DNA of 64,000 nt from Microbispora rosea subsp. aerata (GTDB lineage: Bacteria; Actinomycetota; Actinomycetes; Streptosporangiales; Streptosporangiaceae). The notes under the pieces were generated by a model. It searched no databases and was not told the origin of the DNA. It saw only the letters and a program-made list of their open reading frames with translations. Location of the stretch: assembly GCF_014647835.1 (NCBI RefSeq), contig NZ_BMPY01000006.1:186001-250000 (forward strand). The letters run 5' to 3'. Shown here in pieces: positions 46,365-55,606 of this stretch (positions within the stretch are counted from its first letter, which is position 1; each line of letters begins with the position of its first letter). The translations under genes were made by a program, and so were the position numbers.

Positions 46365-48443
46365 ATGATGCGACGACCGACCCGTTCCCGACTGCTCGTC
46401 GTGCACCTGCTCGTGGCCGCGCTCTTCCTGGTGTTGCTCGGCCGTCTGTGGCAGGTGCAGATCCTCGACGGCGACCGGTACGCCCGGATGGCCGCGGACA
46501 ACCACACCCGCCGCACCGTCATCCCCGCCGTGCGCGGGGAGATCGTCGACGCCCGAGGCCGCCCGCTGGCACGCAACCGGGCGGCCGTGCGGGTGACCGT
46601 CGACCGCGCCGCGCTGGACCGGCTGCCCGACCGGGGGCGGGCCGTGCTGGGCCGCCTGGCCGACCTGCTCGGCCGGCCCCGCGAGGAGATCGCGGGCCGG
46701 CTGCGGGTCTGCGGGCCGGGGGTGGACGAGCCGTGCCGGGACGGCGTGCCGTACGAGCCGGTGCCGGTGGCGGACGGGGTGAGCGAGCGGGTGGCGCTGC
46801 GTCTCATGGAGCGCAGGCACGAGCTGCCGGGGGTGCGGGTCGAGCCGCGGCCGGTGCGGGAATATCCGCGGGGCACGCTCGCCGCCCACCTGCTGGGCTA
46901 TCTCGCGCCTGGCTCCTCCGGCGCCGGCCGGGGCGGCGCGGAGGCGACCGGCCGCGACGGGCTGGAGGCGCACTATGAGGCCGACCTCAGCGGGCGGGCG
47001 GGCAGCCGCGAGATCGTCGTGGACAGCGGGGGCAGGGCCGTGCGCACCGTGCGCGAGCAGGCGCCCGTGCCGGGCGCGACGCTGGTCACCAGCATCGACG
47101 CCCGGGTGCAGGCGGTGGTCGAGAAGGCGCTCAAGAAGGCCGCCGGGCGGGCGGCGGGGCGCGGCGGCGCGGCCGGGACGGGGGCGGCGGTCGTCATGGA
47201 CGCCCGCACCGGGCGCGTCGTCGCGCTCGCCGGATATCCCGCCTACGACCCCTCGGTGTGGACCGGCGGCATCCGGGAGGCCGACTACAAGCGCCTGACG
47301 AGCCCGGCGCACGGGCTTCCGCTGATCTCCCGGGCCGTTCAGGGCCAGTGGCCGCCCGCGTCCACCTGGAAGATCGTCTCCACCGCCGCGGCGGCGCGGG
47401 CCGGCTACCCCCTGGACGGACGCTACGACTGCTCGGGCTCCTACCGCATCGGCGACCGGTCGTTCCGCAACTTCGGCGGCCGGAATCTCGGCGGCATGGA
47501 CCTCCACCGCGCCCTCGTGGTGTCCTGCGACACGATTTTCTACCGGTTCGCGTACCGGATGTGGCTGAAGGACGAGGACGCCCGGCGGCCCGCCGACCCC
47601 ATGCAGCGCATGGCCCGCGCCTTCGGCTTCGGCGTCCGCACCGGCGTGGACCTGCCCGGCGAGGCCGCGGGCCGGGTGCCCGACCGCACGTGGAAGCGCA
47701 CGACGTGGGAGGACACCAGAAAGCGGATGTGCGCCGACGCGCGGACCGGCTATCCCTCGGTGGCGAGGACCGACCCGCGCCGCGCCGCCTACCTCAAAGC
47801 CATCGCGAAGGAGAACTGCCGCCACGGCTACCTGTGGACGGCCGGCGACGCCGCCAACTTCTCGATCGGGCAGGGCGACGTGCTCGTCACCCCGCTGCAA
47901 CTGGCCCGCGCGTACGCCGCCCTGGCCAACGGCGGCACGCTGTTCAGCCCCCGGGTGGGCAGGGCGGTGGTCGGCCGGGACGGCCGGGTGCTGCGGGAGA
48001 TCACCCCGCCGGTGACCGGCCGCCTGCCGGTGCCGGGAAAGACGCTGGCCTACATCCGCCGCGCCCTGGCCGACGTGCCGCGGTCCGGCACGGCCGCCCC
48101 GGCGTTCGCCGGGTTCCCGCTCGACAAGGTGCCGGTGGCGGGCAAGACCGGCACCGCGGAGGCGTACGGCGCCGCCGACACCTCCTGGTTCGCGTCGTTC
48201 GCCCCGGCGGACGACCCGCGCCTGGTGGTGGTCGTGGTGGTGTCGGAGGGCGGCGCCGGGGCGGAGGCGGCGGCTCCCGCCGCCCGGGAGATCTGGTCCG
48301 GCATCTACGGCCTGGAGGGCAAGCGGGCCGCGCTGCCGGGCGGCAAGCCCCCCGCCGGCCTGCCGAAGACCGCTGGCTATCAGGTCTCCCGCGATCAGGA
48401 AGGTTTCCCGCGACCACGAACCACGGGGAGGTTGCGATCGTGA
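46365..48443 (+). CDS. mrdA: Penicillin-binding protein 2 (class B transpeptidase MrdA)
   Basis: Cross-links peptidoglycan as partner of RodA. An N-terminal anchor (LLVVHLLVAALFLVLLGRLW) is followed by the dimerisation domain with RGEIVDARGRPLARN, and the transpeptidase domain with the active-site Ser in PPASTWKI, the second motif VVSCDT and the third motif KTGTAE. The length of 692 residues is usual. GTG 46362 and ATGs 46365 and 46368 are all possible starts. Its TGA overlaps the rodA start. Confidence 0.93.
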   Translation: MMRRPTRSRLLVVHLLVAALFLVLLGRLWQVQILDGDRYARMAADNHTRRTVIPAVRGEIVDARGRPLARNRAAVRVTVDRAALDRLPDRGRAVLGRLADLLGRPREEIAGRLRVCGPGVDEPCRDGVPYEPVPVADGVSERVALRLMERRHELPGVRVEPRPVREYPRGTLAAHLLGYLAPGSSGAGRGGAEATGRDGLEAHYEADLSGRAGSREIVVDSGGRAVRTVREQAPVPGATLVTSIDARVQAVVEKALKKAAGRAAGRGGAAGTGAAVVMDARTGRVVALAGYPAYDPSVWTGGIREADYKRLTSPAHGLPLISRAVQGQWPPASTWKIVSTAAAARAGYPLDGRYDCSGSYRIGDRSFRNFGGRNLGGMDLHRALVVSCDTIFYRFAYRMWLKDEDARRPADPMQRMARAFGFGVRTGVDLPGEAAGRVPDRTWKRTTWEDTRKRMCADARTGYPSVARTDPRRAAYLKAIAKENCRHGYLWTAGDAANFSIGQGDVLVTPLQLARAYAALANGGTLFSPRVGRAVVGRDGRVLREITPPVTGRLPVPGKTLAYIRRALADVPRSGTAAPAFAGFPLDKVPVAGKTGTAEAYGAADTSWFASFAPADDPRLVVVVVVSEGGAGAEAAAPAAREIWSGIYGLEGKRAALPGGKPPAGLPKTAGYQVSRDQEGFPRPRTTGRLRS

Positions 48444-49687
48444 CGACTCCCGCGCGGCCGCTGCCCCGGGCTCCGTACCGGTGGCGCGGCCGGCCGGCCA
48501 GCTCCGCCGTACGGCTCGCGATCCGGGCCGCGGCGCGGTCCGTCGCCCGCGTCGCGCGCCGCGCCGGCGGAACCGCGCGCAAGGCCGTCCCCGACTGGGG
48601 CCTCGCCGGGGCGGCGGGGGCGCTGTGCCTGGCCGGAGCCGTGCTGGTGTGGGCCGCGACCGCCCCGAGGCTGGCGGCGGAGGGGGAGGACCCGCACACC
48701 TACCTGCGGCGGCAGCTCCTGAACGCGGCGGCGGGGGCCGTGGTGATGGTCGCGTTCGCGCTGGCCGACCACGGGACGGTTCGCTCCTGGACCCCGCGGC
48801 TGTACGCGCTCGGCTGCCTTGGCCTGCTGGCCGTGCTCACCCCGCTCGGCCGCACCGTCAACGGGGCGCAGTCGTGGCTCGGCGTGGGGGACTTCCAGGT
48901 GCAGCCGTCGGAGCTGGTCAAGCCGGCGCTCGTGCTGACCCTGGCCATGCTGCTCGGCGAGCAGCCGGACGGGGAGCGCAGGCCGGGCGCCGCACAGGTG
49001 CTGCTCGCGCTCGCCGTGGCCGCGGTGCCGCTGGGGCTGGTCATGCTCCAGCCCGACCTCGGCACGTTCACGATCATCGCCGCGATCACGCTCGGCATGC
49101 TGGTGGCGGCGGGCGTGCGGTGGCGGTGGATCGCCGCGCTCGGGTCCGCCGGCGTCGCCGCCGCCGCGCTCGCGTGGCTGCTCGGGCTGCTGCGGCCCCA
49201 CCAGGTGCAGCGGCTGCTCACCTTCGCCGACCCGCTGGCCGACCCGCGGGGCGCGGGCTACAACGCCGCCCAGGCGCTGATCACCGTCGGCTCCGGCGGG
49301 CCGTACGGCCGGGGGCTGCTGCGGGGAGACCAGACCGGCGGCGGGTTCGTGCCCGAGCAGCACACCGACTTCGTCTTCACCGTGGCGGGGGAGGAGCTCG
49401 GCTTCGCCGGCTCCGCGCTCGTGCTCCTGCTGCTGTGGGCGGTGCTCGCGCGCGGGCTGCGCGTCGCGGCGCGGGCCGCCTCGCCGTACGGCACGCTCGC
49501 GGCGGCCGGCATCGTGTGCTGGCTGGCCGTCCAGACGTTCGTGAACGTCGGCATGGTCGTCGGCCTGCTCCCGATCGTCGGGGTCCCGCTGCCCTTCGTG
49601 TCGTACGGCGGGTCGTCCGTCGTGGCCTGCCTCGCCGCGGTCGGCGTCCTCATGTCGATCCGCCGCCAGGACGTGCGCCGCCTGTAG
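48440..49687 (+). CDS. rodA: RodA/FtsW family peptidoglycan glycosyltransferase
   Basis: A 415-residue SEDS polymerase that extends glycan strands from lipid II together with the class B PBP upstream. A basic N-terminal tail of about 50 residues is followed by about ten membrane segments. The conserved loop has GAQSWLGVGDFQVQPSELVKP, then QPDLGT and EQHTDFVFTVAGEELGF, and VPLPFVSYGGSS at the end. The GTG start overlaps the mrdA stop, with GGGGAGG eight bases before. Confidence 0.93.
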   Translation: MTTPARPLPRAPYRWRGRPASSAVRLAIRAAARSVARVARRAGGTARKAVPDWGLAGAAGALCLAGAVLVWAATAPRLAAEGEDPHTYLRRQLLNAAAGAVVMVAFALADHGTVRSWTPRLYALGCLGLLAVLTPLGRTVNGAQSWLGVGDFQVQPSELVKPALVLTLAMLLGEQPDGERRPGAAQVLLALAVAAVPLGLVMLQPDLGTFTIIAAITLGMLVAAGVRWRWIAALGSAGVAAAALAWLLGLLRPHQVQRLLTFADPLADPRGAGYNAAQALITVGSGGPYGRGLLRGDQTGGGFVPEQHTDFVFTVAGEELGFAGSALVLLLLWAVLARGLRVAARAASPYGTLAAAGIVCWLAVQTFVNVGMVVGLLPIVGVPLPFVSYGGSSVVACLAAVGVLMSIRRQDVRRL

Positions 49688-49798
49688 GCGCTGCGCGGCG
49701 CGTCCGTGCCCGTCCTTCCGCCGGGGCCGCGGCTCTCGTGTCACGTCTCGCACCTCCGGCACGTCTCTATAGGGGGAGGCGGAGACCAAGGAGGCAAG

Positions 49799-50755
49799 AT
49801 GCCCGCGGTGACCGATGGGCTGCCCACACCAGTCGCCAGCTTCGAAAGCAGCCGGGATCTGCTGTTCGGGGTGGCGTACCGGGTGCTGGGCAGCGTGACC
49901 GACGCCGAGGACATCGTCCAGGAGGCGTGGCTGCGGTGGGACCGCGTCGACCACTCCCGGATCGCCGACCCTCGGTCCTTCCTCGTCCAGGTCACCACCC
50001 GGCTCGCCCTCGACCGCCTGCGGTGGGCGAAGGCCCGCAGAGAGGCGTACGTCGGGCAGTGGCTGCCCGAACCGCTGCCGACCGGGCCCGCGCTGGAGGA
50101 GAAAGCGGAGACCGCGGACTCCATCTCCATGGCCATGCTCGTGGTGATGGAGACCCTCTCCCCGCTGGAGCGGGTCGTGTTCGTGCTGCGGGAGGCGTTC
50201 GAGTTCTCCTTCGCCGAGATCGCGGAGGTGATCGGCCGGTCCGAGGCGGCGGTCCGGCAGCTCGCCCGCCGCGCCCGCTCGCACGTGCGCGAGCGGCGCA
50301 TCCGCTTCCGGCAGGACCGCGACGTCCGCAGGCGGGTGACCGAGCGCTTCCTGGCCGCCTGCCTGGGCGGGGACCTGGAGGCGCTGCTCGACCTGCTCGC
50401 TCCCGAGGTCATCTTGTCCATCGACGGGAACGGGCGCCGCGGCGTGGCCAGGAACCCGGTCGAGGGCGCCGAGAAGGTCGGCCGCCTGCTCGTCCGGGGC
50501 CTGCGCAGGGTGCTGCGGCCGATGGGCGCGGCGGAGTCCGACGACATCGGGAGCGGATCCGTCGTGGACGTCAACGGCGGGCCCGCGGCGCTCCTGACCG
50601 CCGGGGACGAGCCGATCGCCGTCATCGTGGTCGACGTCGATCCCGTCACCGACCGCGTCACGCGGATCTGGATCATCGCCAACCAGGACAAGCTCGGGGG
50701 CGTCGACGCGGGCCGGCGACCCGGGACCTACAGGCCCATCCGTGCCGCCGGCTGA
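49799..50755 (+). CDS. ECF41-type sigma factor with SnoaL-like C-terminal domain
   Basis: A 318-residue sigma factor. Region 2 is at about 15-85 (LLFGVAYRVLGSVTDAEDIVQ). The linker carries the family-typical WLPEPL. Region 4 is at about 120-170 (SPLERVVFVLREAFEFSFAEI). A C-terminal NTF2/SnoaL-like domain of about 120 residues replaces an anti-sigma factor and regulates it directly, as known for ECF41. AAGGAGG precedes the ATG. ECF41 genes usually sit next to COE-type oxidoreductase genes; here the next gene is qcrA. Confidence 0.9.
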   Translation: MPAVTDGLPTPVASFESSRDLLFGVAYRVLGSVTDAEDIVQEAWLRWDRVDHSRIADPRSFLVQVTTRLALDRLRWAKARREAYVGQWLPEPLPTGPALEEKAETADSISMAMLVVMETLSPLERVVFVLREAFEFSFAEIAEVIGRSEAAVRQLARRARSHVRERRIRFRQDRDVRRRVTERFLAACLGGDLEALLDLLAPEVILSIDGNGRRGVARNPVEGAEKVGRLLVRGLRRVLRPMGAAESDDIGSGSVVDVNGGPAALLTAGDEPIAVIVVDVDPVTDRVTRIWIIANQDKLGGVDAGRRPGTYRPIRAAG

Positions 50756-50782
50756 CAGGCGGCGGAAGAAGCGACTTTCGTC

Positions 50783-51925
50783 ATGACAGACAACGAGCAC
50801 GAGACCGGGCAGCCGGAGCGGCGGACACCCCCACGCGTCATCGGCACGCCCTTGTCCGATCCCTTGACCGGCTCCCTACCCGAACCCCTTCCCGGCGCGG
50901 AGACGGCCGGCGACGACCACGACGGCGATCCCGCCGTCCCCCGTGCCGTGCCGCAGGACGAGCGGAAGGCACGCAAGGCGGAGAAGATCGCGGCGCTGTG
51001 CTTCATGCTCACGTTCGCCGCCCTCGTGGCCTTCCTCGTGGCCTACGTCCGGTTCCAGGTCGGCGGCCTGAGCGCGACGGGCGCCTCGCACATCGCGCTC
51101 GGCGGGGCGCTGACGCTGGCGCTGCTGGCGCTGGCGTCGGGGATCGTGATCTGGGTGCGCCAGATCATGCCGAAGTACGAGATGGTCCAGCAGCGCCACC
51201 CCATGGCCTCGTCCGCCGACGTACGGGCCGAGATCGCGGCCACGTTCGTGAGCGGCGCCGCCGAGAGCGGCATCGTCAAGCGGCGGCTGCTGCGCCGGAC
51301 CCTGCTGCTCGCGGCGGCGCCGCTGGGGCTGGCCCCGCTGGTGCTGCTGCGCGACCTCGACTCCACCGGCGCGCCCGTCGCGCAGCTGCACAAGCGGCTG
51401 GCGCACACGGTGTGGGGCGAGAAGGCCAAGGAGGGCAAGCCGCTGCGGCTCGTCGTCGAGGGCACCGGCCAGCCGATCCGGGCCGCCGACTTCAACTCCC
51501 CCGGGGGCATCCTCTCGGTCGTCCCCGAGGGTTACGAACACGACCTGAACGTCCTCGCCAAGGCGACGGTGATCCTCATCAAGTTCCGCCCGGAGGAGTT
51601 CAAGCCGGGCACGAACCTGAACTGGACCCACGACGGGATCGTCGCCTACTCCAAGATCTGCACGCACGTGGGCTGTCCCGCGGCGCTGTACGAGCAGACC
51701 ACCCACCACATCCTGTGCCCGTGCCACCAGTCGACGTTCGACGCCGCGGACGGGGCCAAGGTCGTCTTCGGCCCCGCCGCCCGGCCGCTGCCGCAGCTGC
51801 CGATCGGCGTCGACGAGCAGGGCTACCTCATCGCGCTGGGTGACTTCCCCACCCCCGTCGGTCCCAGCTACTGGGAGCGCGGCGACGCGGAGGCACGGGT
51901 CAGGGAGAACGGAGGCCACTCTTGA
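50783..51925 (+). CDS. qcrA: Cytochrome bc1 complex Rieske iron-sulfur subunit QcrA
   Basis: A 380-residue actinobacterial Rieske protein that passes electrons from menaquinol towards cytochrome c. It has an N-terminal hydrophilic stretch, three membrane helices (about 70-95, 105-125, 170-190) and a C-terminal Rieske domain with the cluster motifs CTHVGCP and CPCHQS. It overlaps qcrB by 4 bases. qcrC, which precedes qcrA in the usual actinobacterial ctaE-qcrCAB operon, is absent; an ECF sigma gene takes its place. Confidence 0.92.
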   Translation: MTDNEHETGQPERRTPPRVIGTPLSDPLTGSLPEPLPGAETAGDDHDGDPAVPRAVPQDERKARKAEKIAALCFMLTFAALVAFLVAYVRFQVGGLSATGASHIALGGALTLALLALASGIVIWVRQIMPKYEMVQQRHPMASSADVRAEIAATFVSGAAESGIVKRRLLRRTLLLAAAPLGLAPLVLLRDLDSTGAPVAQLHKRLAHTVWGEKAKEGKPLRLVVEGTGQPIRAADFNSPGGILSVVPEGYEHDLNVLAKATVILIKFRPEEFKPGTNLNWTHDGIVAYSKICTHVGCPAALYEQTTHHILCPCHQSTFDAADGAKVVFGPAARPLPQLPIGVDEQGYLIALGDFPTPVGPSYWERGDAEARVRENGGHS

Positions 51926-53565
51926 GCGATCTGAGAGCCGTGCCCAAGCGCATCGCCGGGCCGGCCACCTTCCTCGACGAGCGCCTGGGCGCGGGCAGCT
52001 TCGTCAAACGCAACATGCGCAAGATCTTCCCCGACCACTGGTCGTTCCTCCTGGGGGAGATCGCGCTGTACTCGTTCGTCATCCTCCTGCTGACGGGCAC
52101 CTTCCTGACGTTCTGGTTCAAGCCGAGCATGGGCGAGATCGTCTACAACGGCCCGTACGCGCCCCTCAAGGGGGTGACGATGTCCGAGGCGTACGCGTCC
52201 TCCCTGAAGATCAGCTTCGAGGTCCGGGGCGGCCTGCTCATCCGGCAGATCCACCACTGGGCCGCCCTGGTCTTCATCGGCGGCATGATGGCGCACGCGC
52301 TTCGGGTCTTCTTCACCGGCGCCTACCGCAAGCCGCGCGAGCTCAACTGGCTGATCGGCGTGGTGATCCTCTCCATCGCGCTGTTCGAGGGCCTGACCGG
52401 CTACTCCCTGCCCGACGACCTGCTGTCGGGCGCCGGGCTCCGGGTCACCCAGGGCGTGGTCATCGGGCTGCCGGTGGTCGGCACCTACCTCAACTTCTTC
52501 CTGTTCGGCGGGGAGTATCCGGGCGAGGACGTCATCTCCCGCTTCTACTCCATCCACATCCTGCTCCTGCCCGGCCTGATCCTGGCGCTGGTCACCGCGC
52601 ACCTGATCTTGATGTGGGTGCAGAAGCACACCCAGTTCCCGGGCAAGGGCCGGACCAACCGCAACGTGGTCGGCGCGCCCTTCTATCCGGCCTTCATGGC
52701 GAAGTCGGGGGCGTTCTTCCTGTTCACGTTCGCCGTGATCGCCGGCCTGGGCACGTTCGCGCAGATCAACCCGATCTGGTTGTATGGGCCGTACTCGCCC
52801 GCCGACGTCTCGGCCGGCTCGCAGCCCGACTTCTACATGGCCTTCCTCGAAGGCGCGCTGCGCATCATGCCCGCCTGGGAGATCAACCTCTTCGGCACCG
52901 CCGAGGCGGGCACGATCCCGCTCAGCGTGGTCATCCCGGCGCTGGTGCCCCTGGGCCTCATCGTCGTCGGCATGGCGCTCTATCCGTTCATCGAACGGTG
53001 GATCACCGGTGACAACCGCGAGCACCACCTGGCGGACCGGCCGCGCAACAACCCGCACCGCACCTCGATCGGCATGGCGGTCATCGCCTTCTACGGCGTG
53101 CTCTGGCTGTTCGGCGGCAACGACCTCATCTCCGCGAACTTCCAGGTGGATCTCTACACGACCACCTGGGCCGGGCGGATCCTGGTGTTCGCCGCGCCCG
53201 CCCTGGCCTACGCGATCACCTATCGCATCTGCCTGGGCCTGCAGCGCTCCGACGCCGCGGTCTTGTCGCACGGCGTGGAGTCGGGCGTGATCAAGCGGCT
53301 GCCGAACGGCGGGTACGTCGAGGTGCACTCGCCGCCGGCCGAGGACATCGAGGCGCACCTGCGCGGCAGGGAGGCCATACCGGTGCTGGCGGACGGCGGG
53401 GACGTGCCGCCCAAGGGACTGCGCGGGCCGATCGGCAGGCTGCGCCTGCGGATGTCCAAGGCGTACGGCGGGGAGAAGATCCCGATCGCCAACGGCCATC
53501 CCCACGACGGGGACGAGCACCCGGACATGCTCCCCGACGGGCAGAACCGCGCGCTGACCCGCTGA
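51922..53565 (+). CDS. qcrB: Cytochrome bc1 complex cytochrome b subunit QcrB
   Basis: A 547-residue membrane protein that oxidises menaquinol. Haem-ligand His pairs are in IRQIHHWAALVFIGGMMAHA and in FYSIHILLLPGLILALVTAH. The quinone-site PEW loop equivalent is replaced by PDFYMAF, as in actinobacteria. The ~120-residue C-terminal cytosolic tail is also typical. It starts at TTG within TTGA, overlapping the qcrA stop, with GGAGG six bases before. Confidence 0.92.
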   Translation: MSDLRAVPKRIAGPATFLDERLGAGSFVKRNMRKIFPDHWSFLLGEIALYSFVILLLTGTFLTFWFKPSMGEIVYNGPYAPLKGVTMSEAYASSLKISFEVRGGLLIRQIHHWAALVFIGGMMAHALRVFFTGAYRKPRELNWLIGVVILSIALFEGLTGYSLPDDLLSGAGLRVTQGVVIGLPVVGTYLNFFLFGGEYPGEDVISRFYSIHILLLPGLILALVTAHLILMWVQKHTQFPGKGRTNRNVVGAPFYPAFMAKSGAFFLFTFAVIAGLGTFAQINPIWLYGPYSPADVSAGSQPDFYMAFLEGALRIMPAWEINLFGTAEAGTIPLSVVIPALVPLGLIVVGMALYPFIERWITGDNREHHLADRPRNNPHRTSIGMAVIAFYGVLWLFGGNDLISANFQVDLYTTTWAGRILVFAAPALAYAITYRICLGLQRSDAAVLSHGVESGVIKRLPNGGYVEVHSPPAEDIEAHLRGREAIPVLADGGDVPPKGLRGPIGRLRLRMSKAYGGEKIPIANGHPHDGDEHPDMLPDGQNRALTR

Positions 53566-53581
53566 CGGCTCATGCCCGGTG

Positions 53582-53613
53582 CGCGGGCCCGGAGACGATC
53601 CTCCGGGCCCGCG
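53582..53613 (+). terminator. Terminator after qcrB
   Basis: Perfect 13-base arms (53582-53594, CGCGGGCCCGGAG; 53601-53613) with a 6-base loop lie 17 bases after the qcrB stop. It ends the qcrAB transcript and may also serve the convergent gene. Confidence 0.75.
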
Positions 53614-53641
53614 TCGTCGTGGCCCGAACCGGCCGGCGGGA

Positions 53642-54187
53642 TCACCAGCCTCCCTGCTCCGGCACCGTCCACTGGGTCCCCGGCGCGTCGGCGGGACGGA
53701 TCTCGGTGAACAGCTTCAACGTGACCGGCCGCAGCCGCTGCCACGCCTCGGACGGCCAGCGGAGGCTGACGGAGGGGAACACGGTCTCCAGGACGATCTT
53801 CAGGTAGGCGCGGCCCGAGTGGCCGACCGGGACCTCCGTGCACAGGCCGGACACGGCCGCGGAGGTCTCCCGCCTGCCGAGCCGCAGCCGGGCGTTTCCC
53901 AGGACCTGGTTGCGGGCCTTCTCGGCCTCGAGGTCCACCGACTCGTAGAACAGCACCGGCGCCTCGTCCTCGCGCAGCCACGACGGGCAGACCGGCAGCG
54001 GAAGCTGCAGCGTGAACCCGGTCAGGAGCCCCACGGGGCTCAGGTAGAAGGAGCCGTGGAAACAGGGCAGTTCGTGCAGGAGCCGAGGCCCCTTCGACGT
54101 CGTCATCGACAGCGTTCCCCCGCTGGCGTCCATGGCGATCCGCCAGGCGCTGGGATCGGTGTAGGAGGCGTCCGGGACGAAGACCAT
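53642..54187 (-). CDS. Hypothetical protein
   Basis: A 181-residue soluble protein from ATG 54187 with GAGGTGA upstream: MVFVPDASYTDPSAWRIAMD, then LPCFHGSFYLSPVGLLTGF, PVLFYESVDLEAEKARNQV and a C-terminal TLKLFTEIRPADAPGTQW. It has a strand-rich pattern with no membrane segment. An in-frame GTG or ATG further upstream would extend it through Arg-rich sequence that does not look coding. I do not recognise the family. It is divergent from the sigma-like gene at 54583 across a 395-base AT-richer gap. Confidence 0.6.
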   Translation of the reverse strand: MVFVPDASYTDPSAWRIAMDASGGTLSMTTSKGPRLLHELPCFHGSFYLSPVGLLTGFTLQLPLPVCPSWLREDEAPVLFYESVDLEAEKARNQVLGNARLRLGRRETSAAVSGLCTEVPVGHSGRAYLKIVLETVFPSVSLRWPSEAWQRLRPVTLKLFTEIRPADAPGTQWTVPEQGGW

Positions 54188-54582
54188 CAGATATTCACCT
54201 CGCTGTGCGACTGCGGAAGGGCGGCGGCCCGGAGTCGGAGGATTGCGCGCGGTTTTTGACCGCCACCGAAAGAAAGACGTACGGCGTCGTCGGAACGTGA
54301 CATCGGCATAAGGAGAATTCGCGGTGGGGCATGTCACATTCCGGGGGCCGCGATCGTCTTAATGAGAAAGGGGCGGGGACAGGTCCGCCGGTGTCGTCAC
54401 GAAAGGAAGGGGGAAAGTAATCTGGGCGCGACGGTTCGGTCGGTGTAAATTGCGGGCGACGAAAAGCTTCGAATGACGCGGAACAAGCCCCCGCGCCGCC
54501 CGTGCGCAATGCCCGGCGAGCGCCGGGACACGGCCTCCGGACCCGTCGGGCACGTCCGGAGCCACGACTACGAGGAGGGCGC
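54188..54582. promoter_or_regulatory. Divergent intergenic region, AT-richer
   Basis: About 395 bases separate two divergent genes. The stretch 54240-54480 is markedly less GC-rich than the surroundings, with GAATTCGCGG, AAGGAAGGGGGAAAG and similar blocks, so it presumably carries both promoters. No clear -35/-10 pair or dyad could be picked out, and no RNA gene is seen. Confidence 0.35.
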
Positions 54583-55110
54583 ATGGAGCGTAATCCGGAT
54601 CGGCCAGCTGAGGCGCACCGCGCGCTCCAGGCGTTCGAGGAACACGCGGCCCTGCTCCACGCCGTGGCGTGCAGCATGCTCGGCGACCGCGCGGAGGCCG
54701 CGCGCGTGGTCGAGGAGACCCGGGTGCGCTGGCTGGCCGGTCAGGGCGACTACTCGGCGGGTTTCCCGAACGCCCTCATCCGGCTGGTCACGGTGCTGGC
54801 GCTCACGCGCCTGCGCGCCGCCCAGGTCAACGGCGAGGACCACATCGGTCCCTGGCTGCCCGAGCCGCTGCGGGGCGAGCCCGACCTGAAGCTGGCCGAG
54901 TCGGTCTCCGCGGCCCTGTCGACCGTCCTCGACACGCTCGACCAGGACGAGCGCACGGTGTTCCTCCTGCACCACGGGTTCGGCCTCGCGTACGGCGACA
55001 TCGCCGCGGTGACCGGGCTCACCGAGGCGAGGGTGCGCGGGATCGACGCCAGGGCCACCGCGCGCGTGCGCTGCGAGGTGCCTCCCGCCGGCCGGAGCGG
55101 CGGCCGCTGA
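54583..55110 (+). CDS. Shortened ECF41-like sigma factor
   Basis: A 175-residue protein with a weak region 2 (FEEHAALLHAVACSMLGDRA), the ECF41 linker WLPEPLRGE and a recognisable region 4 (LDQDERTVFLLHHGFGLAYGDI, GLTEARVRGIDARA). It lacks the SnoaL-like C-terminal domain found in the homologue at 49799 and its region 2 is diverged, so it may be an inactive or specialised derivative. GGAGG precedes the ATG. Confidence 0.65.
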   Translation: MERNPDRPAEAHRALQAFEEHAALLHAVACSMLGDRAEAARVVEETRVRWLAGQGDYSAGFPNALIRLVTVLALTRLRAAQVNGEDHIGPWLPEPLRGEPDLKLAESVSAALSTVLDTLDQDERTVFLLHHGFGLAYGDIAAVTGLTEARVRGIDARATARVRCEVPPAGRSGGR

Positions 55111-55193
55111 TCCCGCACCGTGGGGGGCGGGCGGGGTGTGCAACTGAGGAAGACACACAGTTGACCACCCGCGCCCGATGACGTGCCCAAGGG

Positions 55194-55589
55194 TCAGCGG
55201 CCCCGCTCGGTCAGCCCGTACAGATTGCCGTCGTGGCCGCGGATCTGCGCCCACCGGCCCCCTTCCCGCCACGGGGTGGCCTGCGGCTCCACGACGATCT
55301 CCACTCCCCGCGCGCGCAGGTCGGCGCAGGTGGCGTCGACGTCGTCGCAGTCGAACCAGCCGTGGGCCATCCGCCCGGCGCGGGCGTGCAGCGCCTTGAG
55401 GATCTCGGGCTCGACCTCGGCGAGCGCCACGCAGGTCTGCGCCCCCGGCGGGCGCACCTCCACCCAGCGCCGCCCCTCGCCCTGGGGGACGTCGGCCGCG
55501 ATCTCGAAGCCGAGCGTCCCGGTGAGGAACTCCAGCGTCCTGCTCTGGTCGCCGACGTAGAGCACGGCGAGCCGCGGGTTCACGATCAC
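55194..55589 (-). CDS. VOC-family protein
   Basis: A 131-residue glyoxalase-fold protein: NPRLAVLYVGDQSRTLEFLT, GFEIAADVPQG and, at the end, WAQIRGHDGNLYGLTERG. The start is GTG 55589 with GGGAGG four bases upstream, or GTG 55583. It is immediately downstream of the ECF sigma gene (55607-56554), 17 bases apart and on the same strand, so the two are probably co-transcribed. ECF sigma genes with VOC partners are common in actinomycetes; the substrate is unknown. Confidence 0.8.
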   Translation of the reverse strand: MIVNPRLAVLYVGDQSRTLEFLTGTLGFEIAADVPQGEGRRWVEVRPPGAQTCVALAEVEPEILKALHARAGRMAHGWFDCDDVDATCADLRARGVEIVVEPQATPWREGGRWAQIRGHDGNLYGLTERGR

Positions 55590-55606
55590 GATGCCTCCCG
55601 CCGGTC

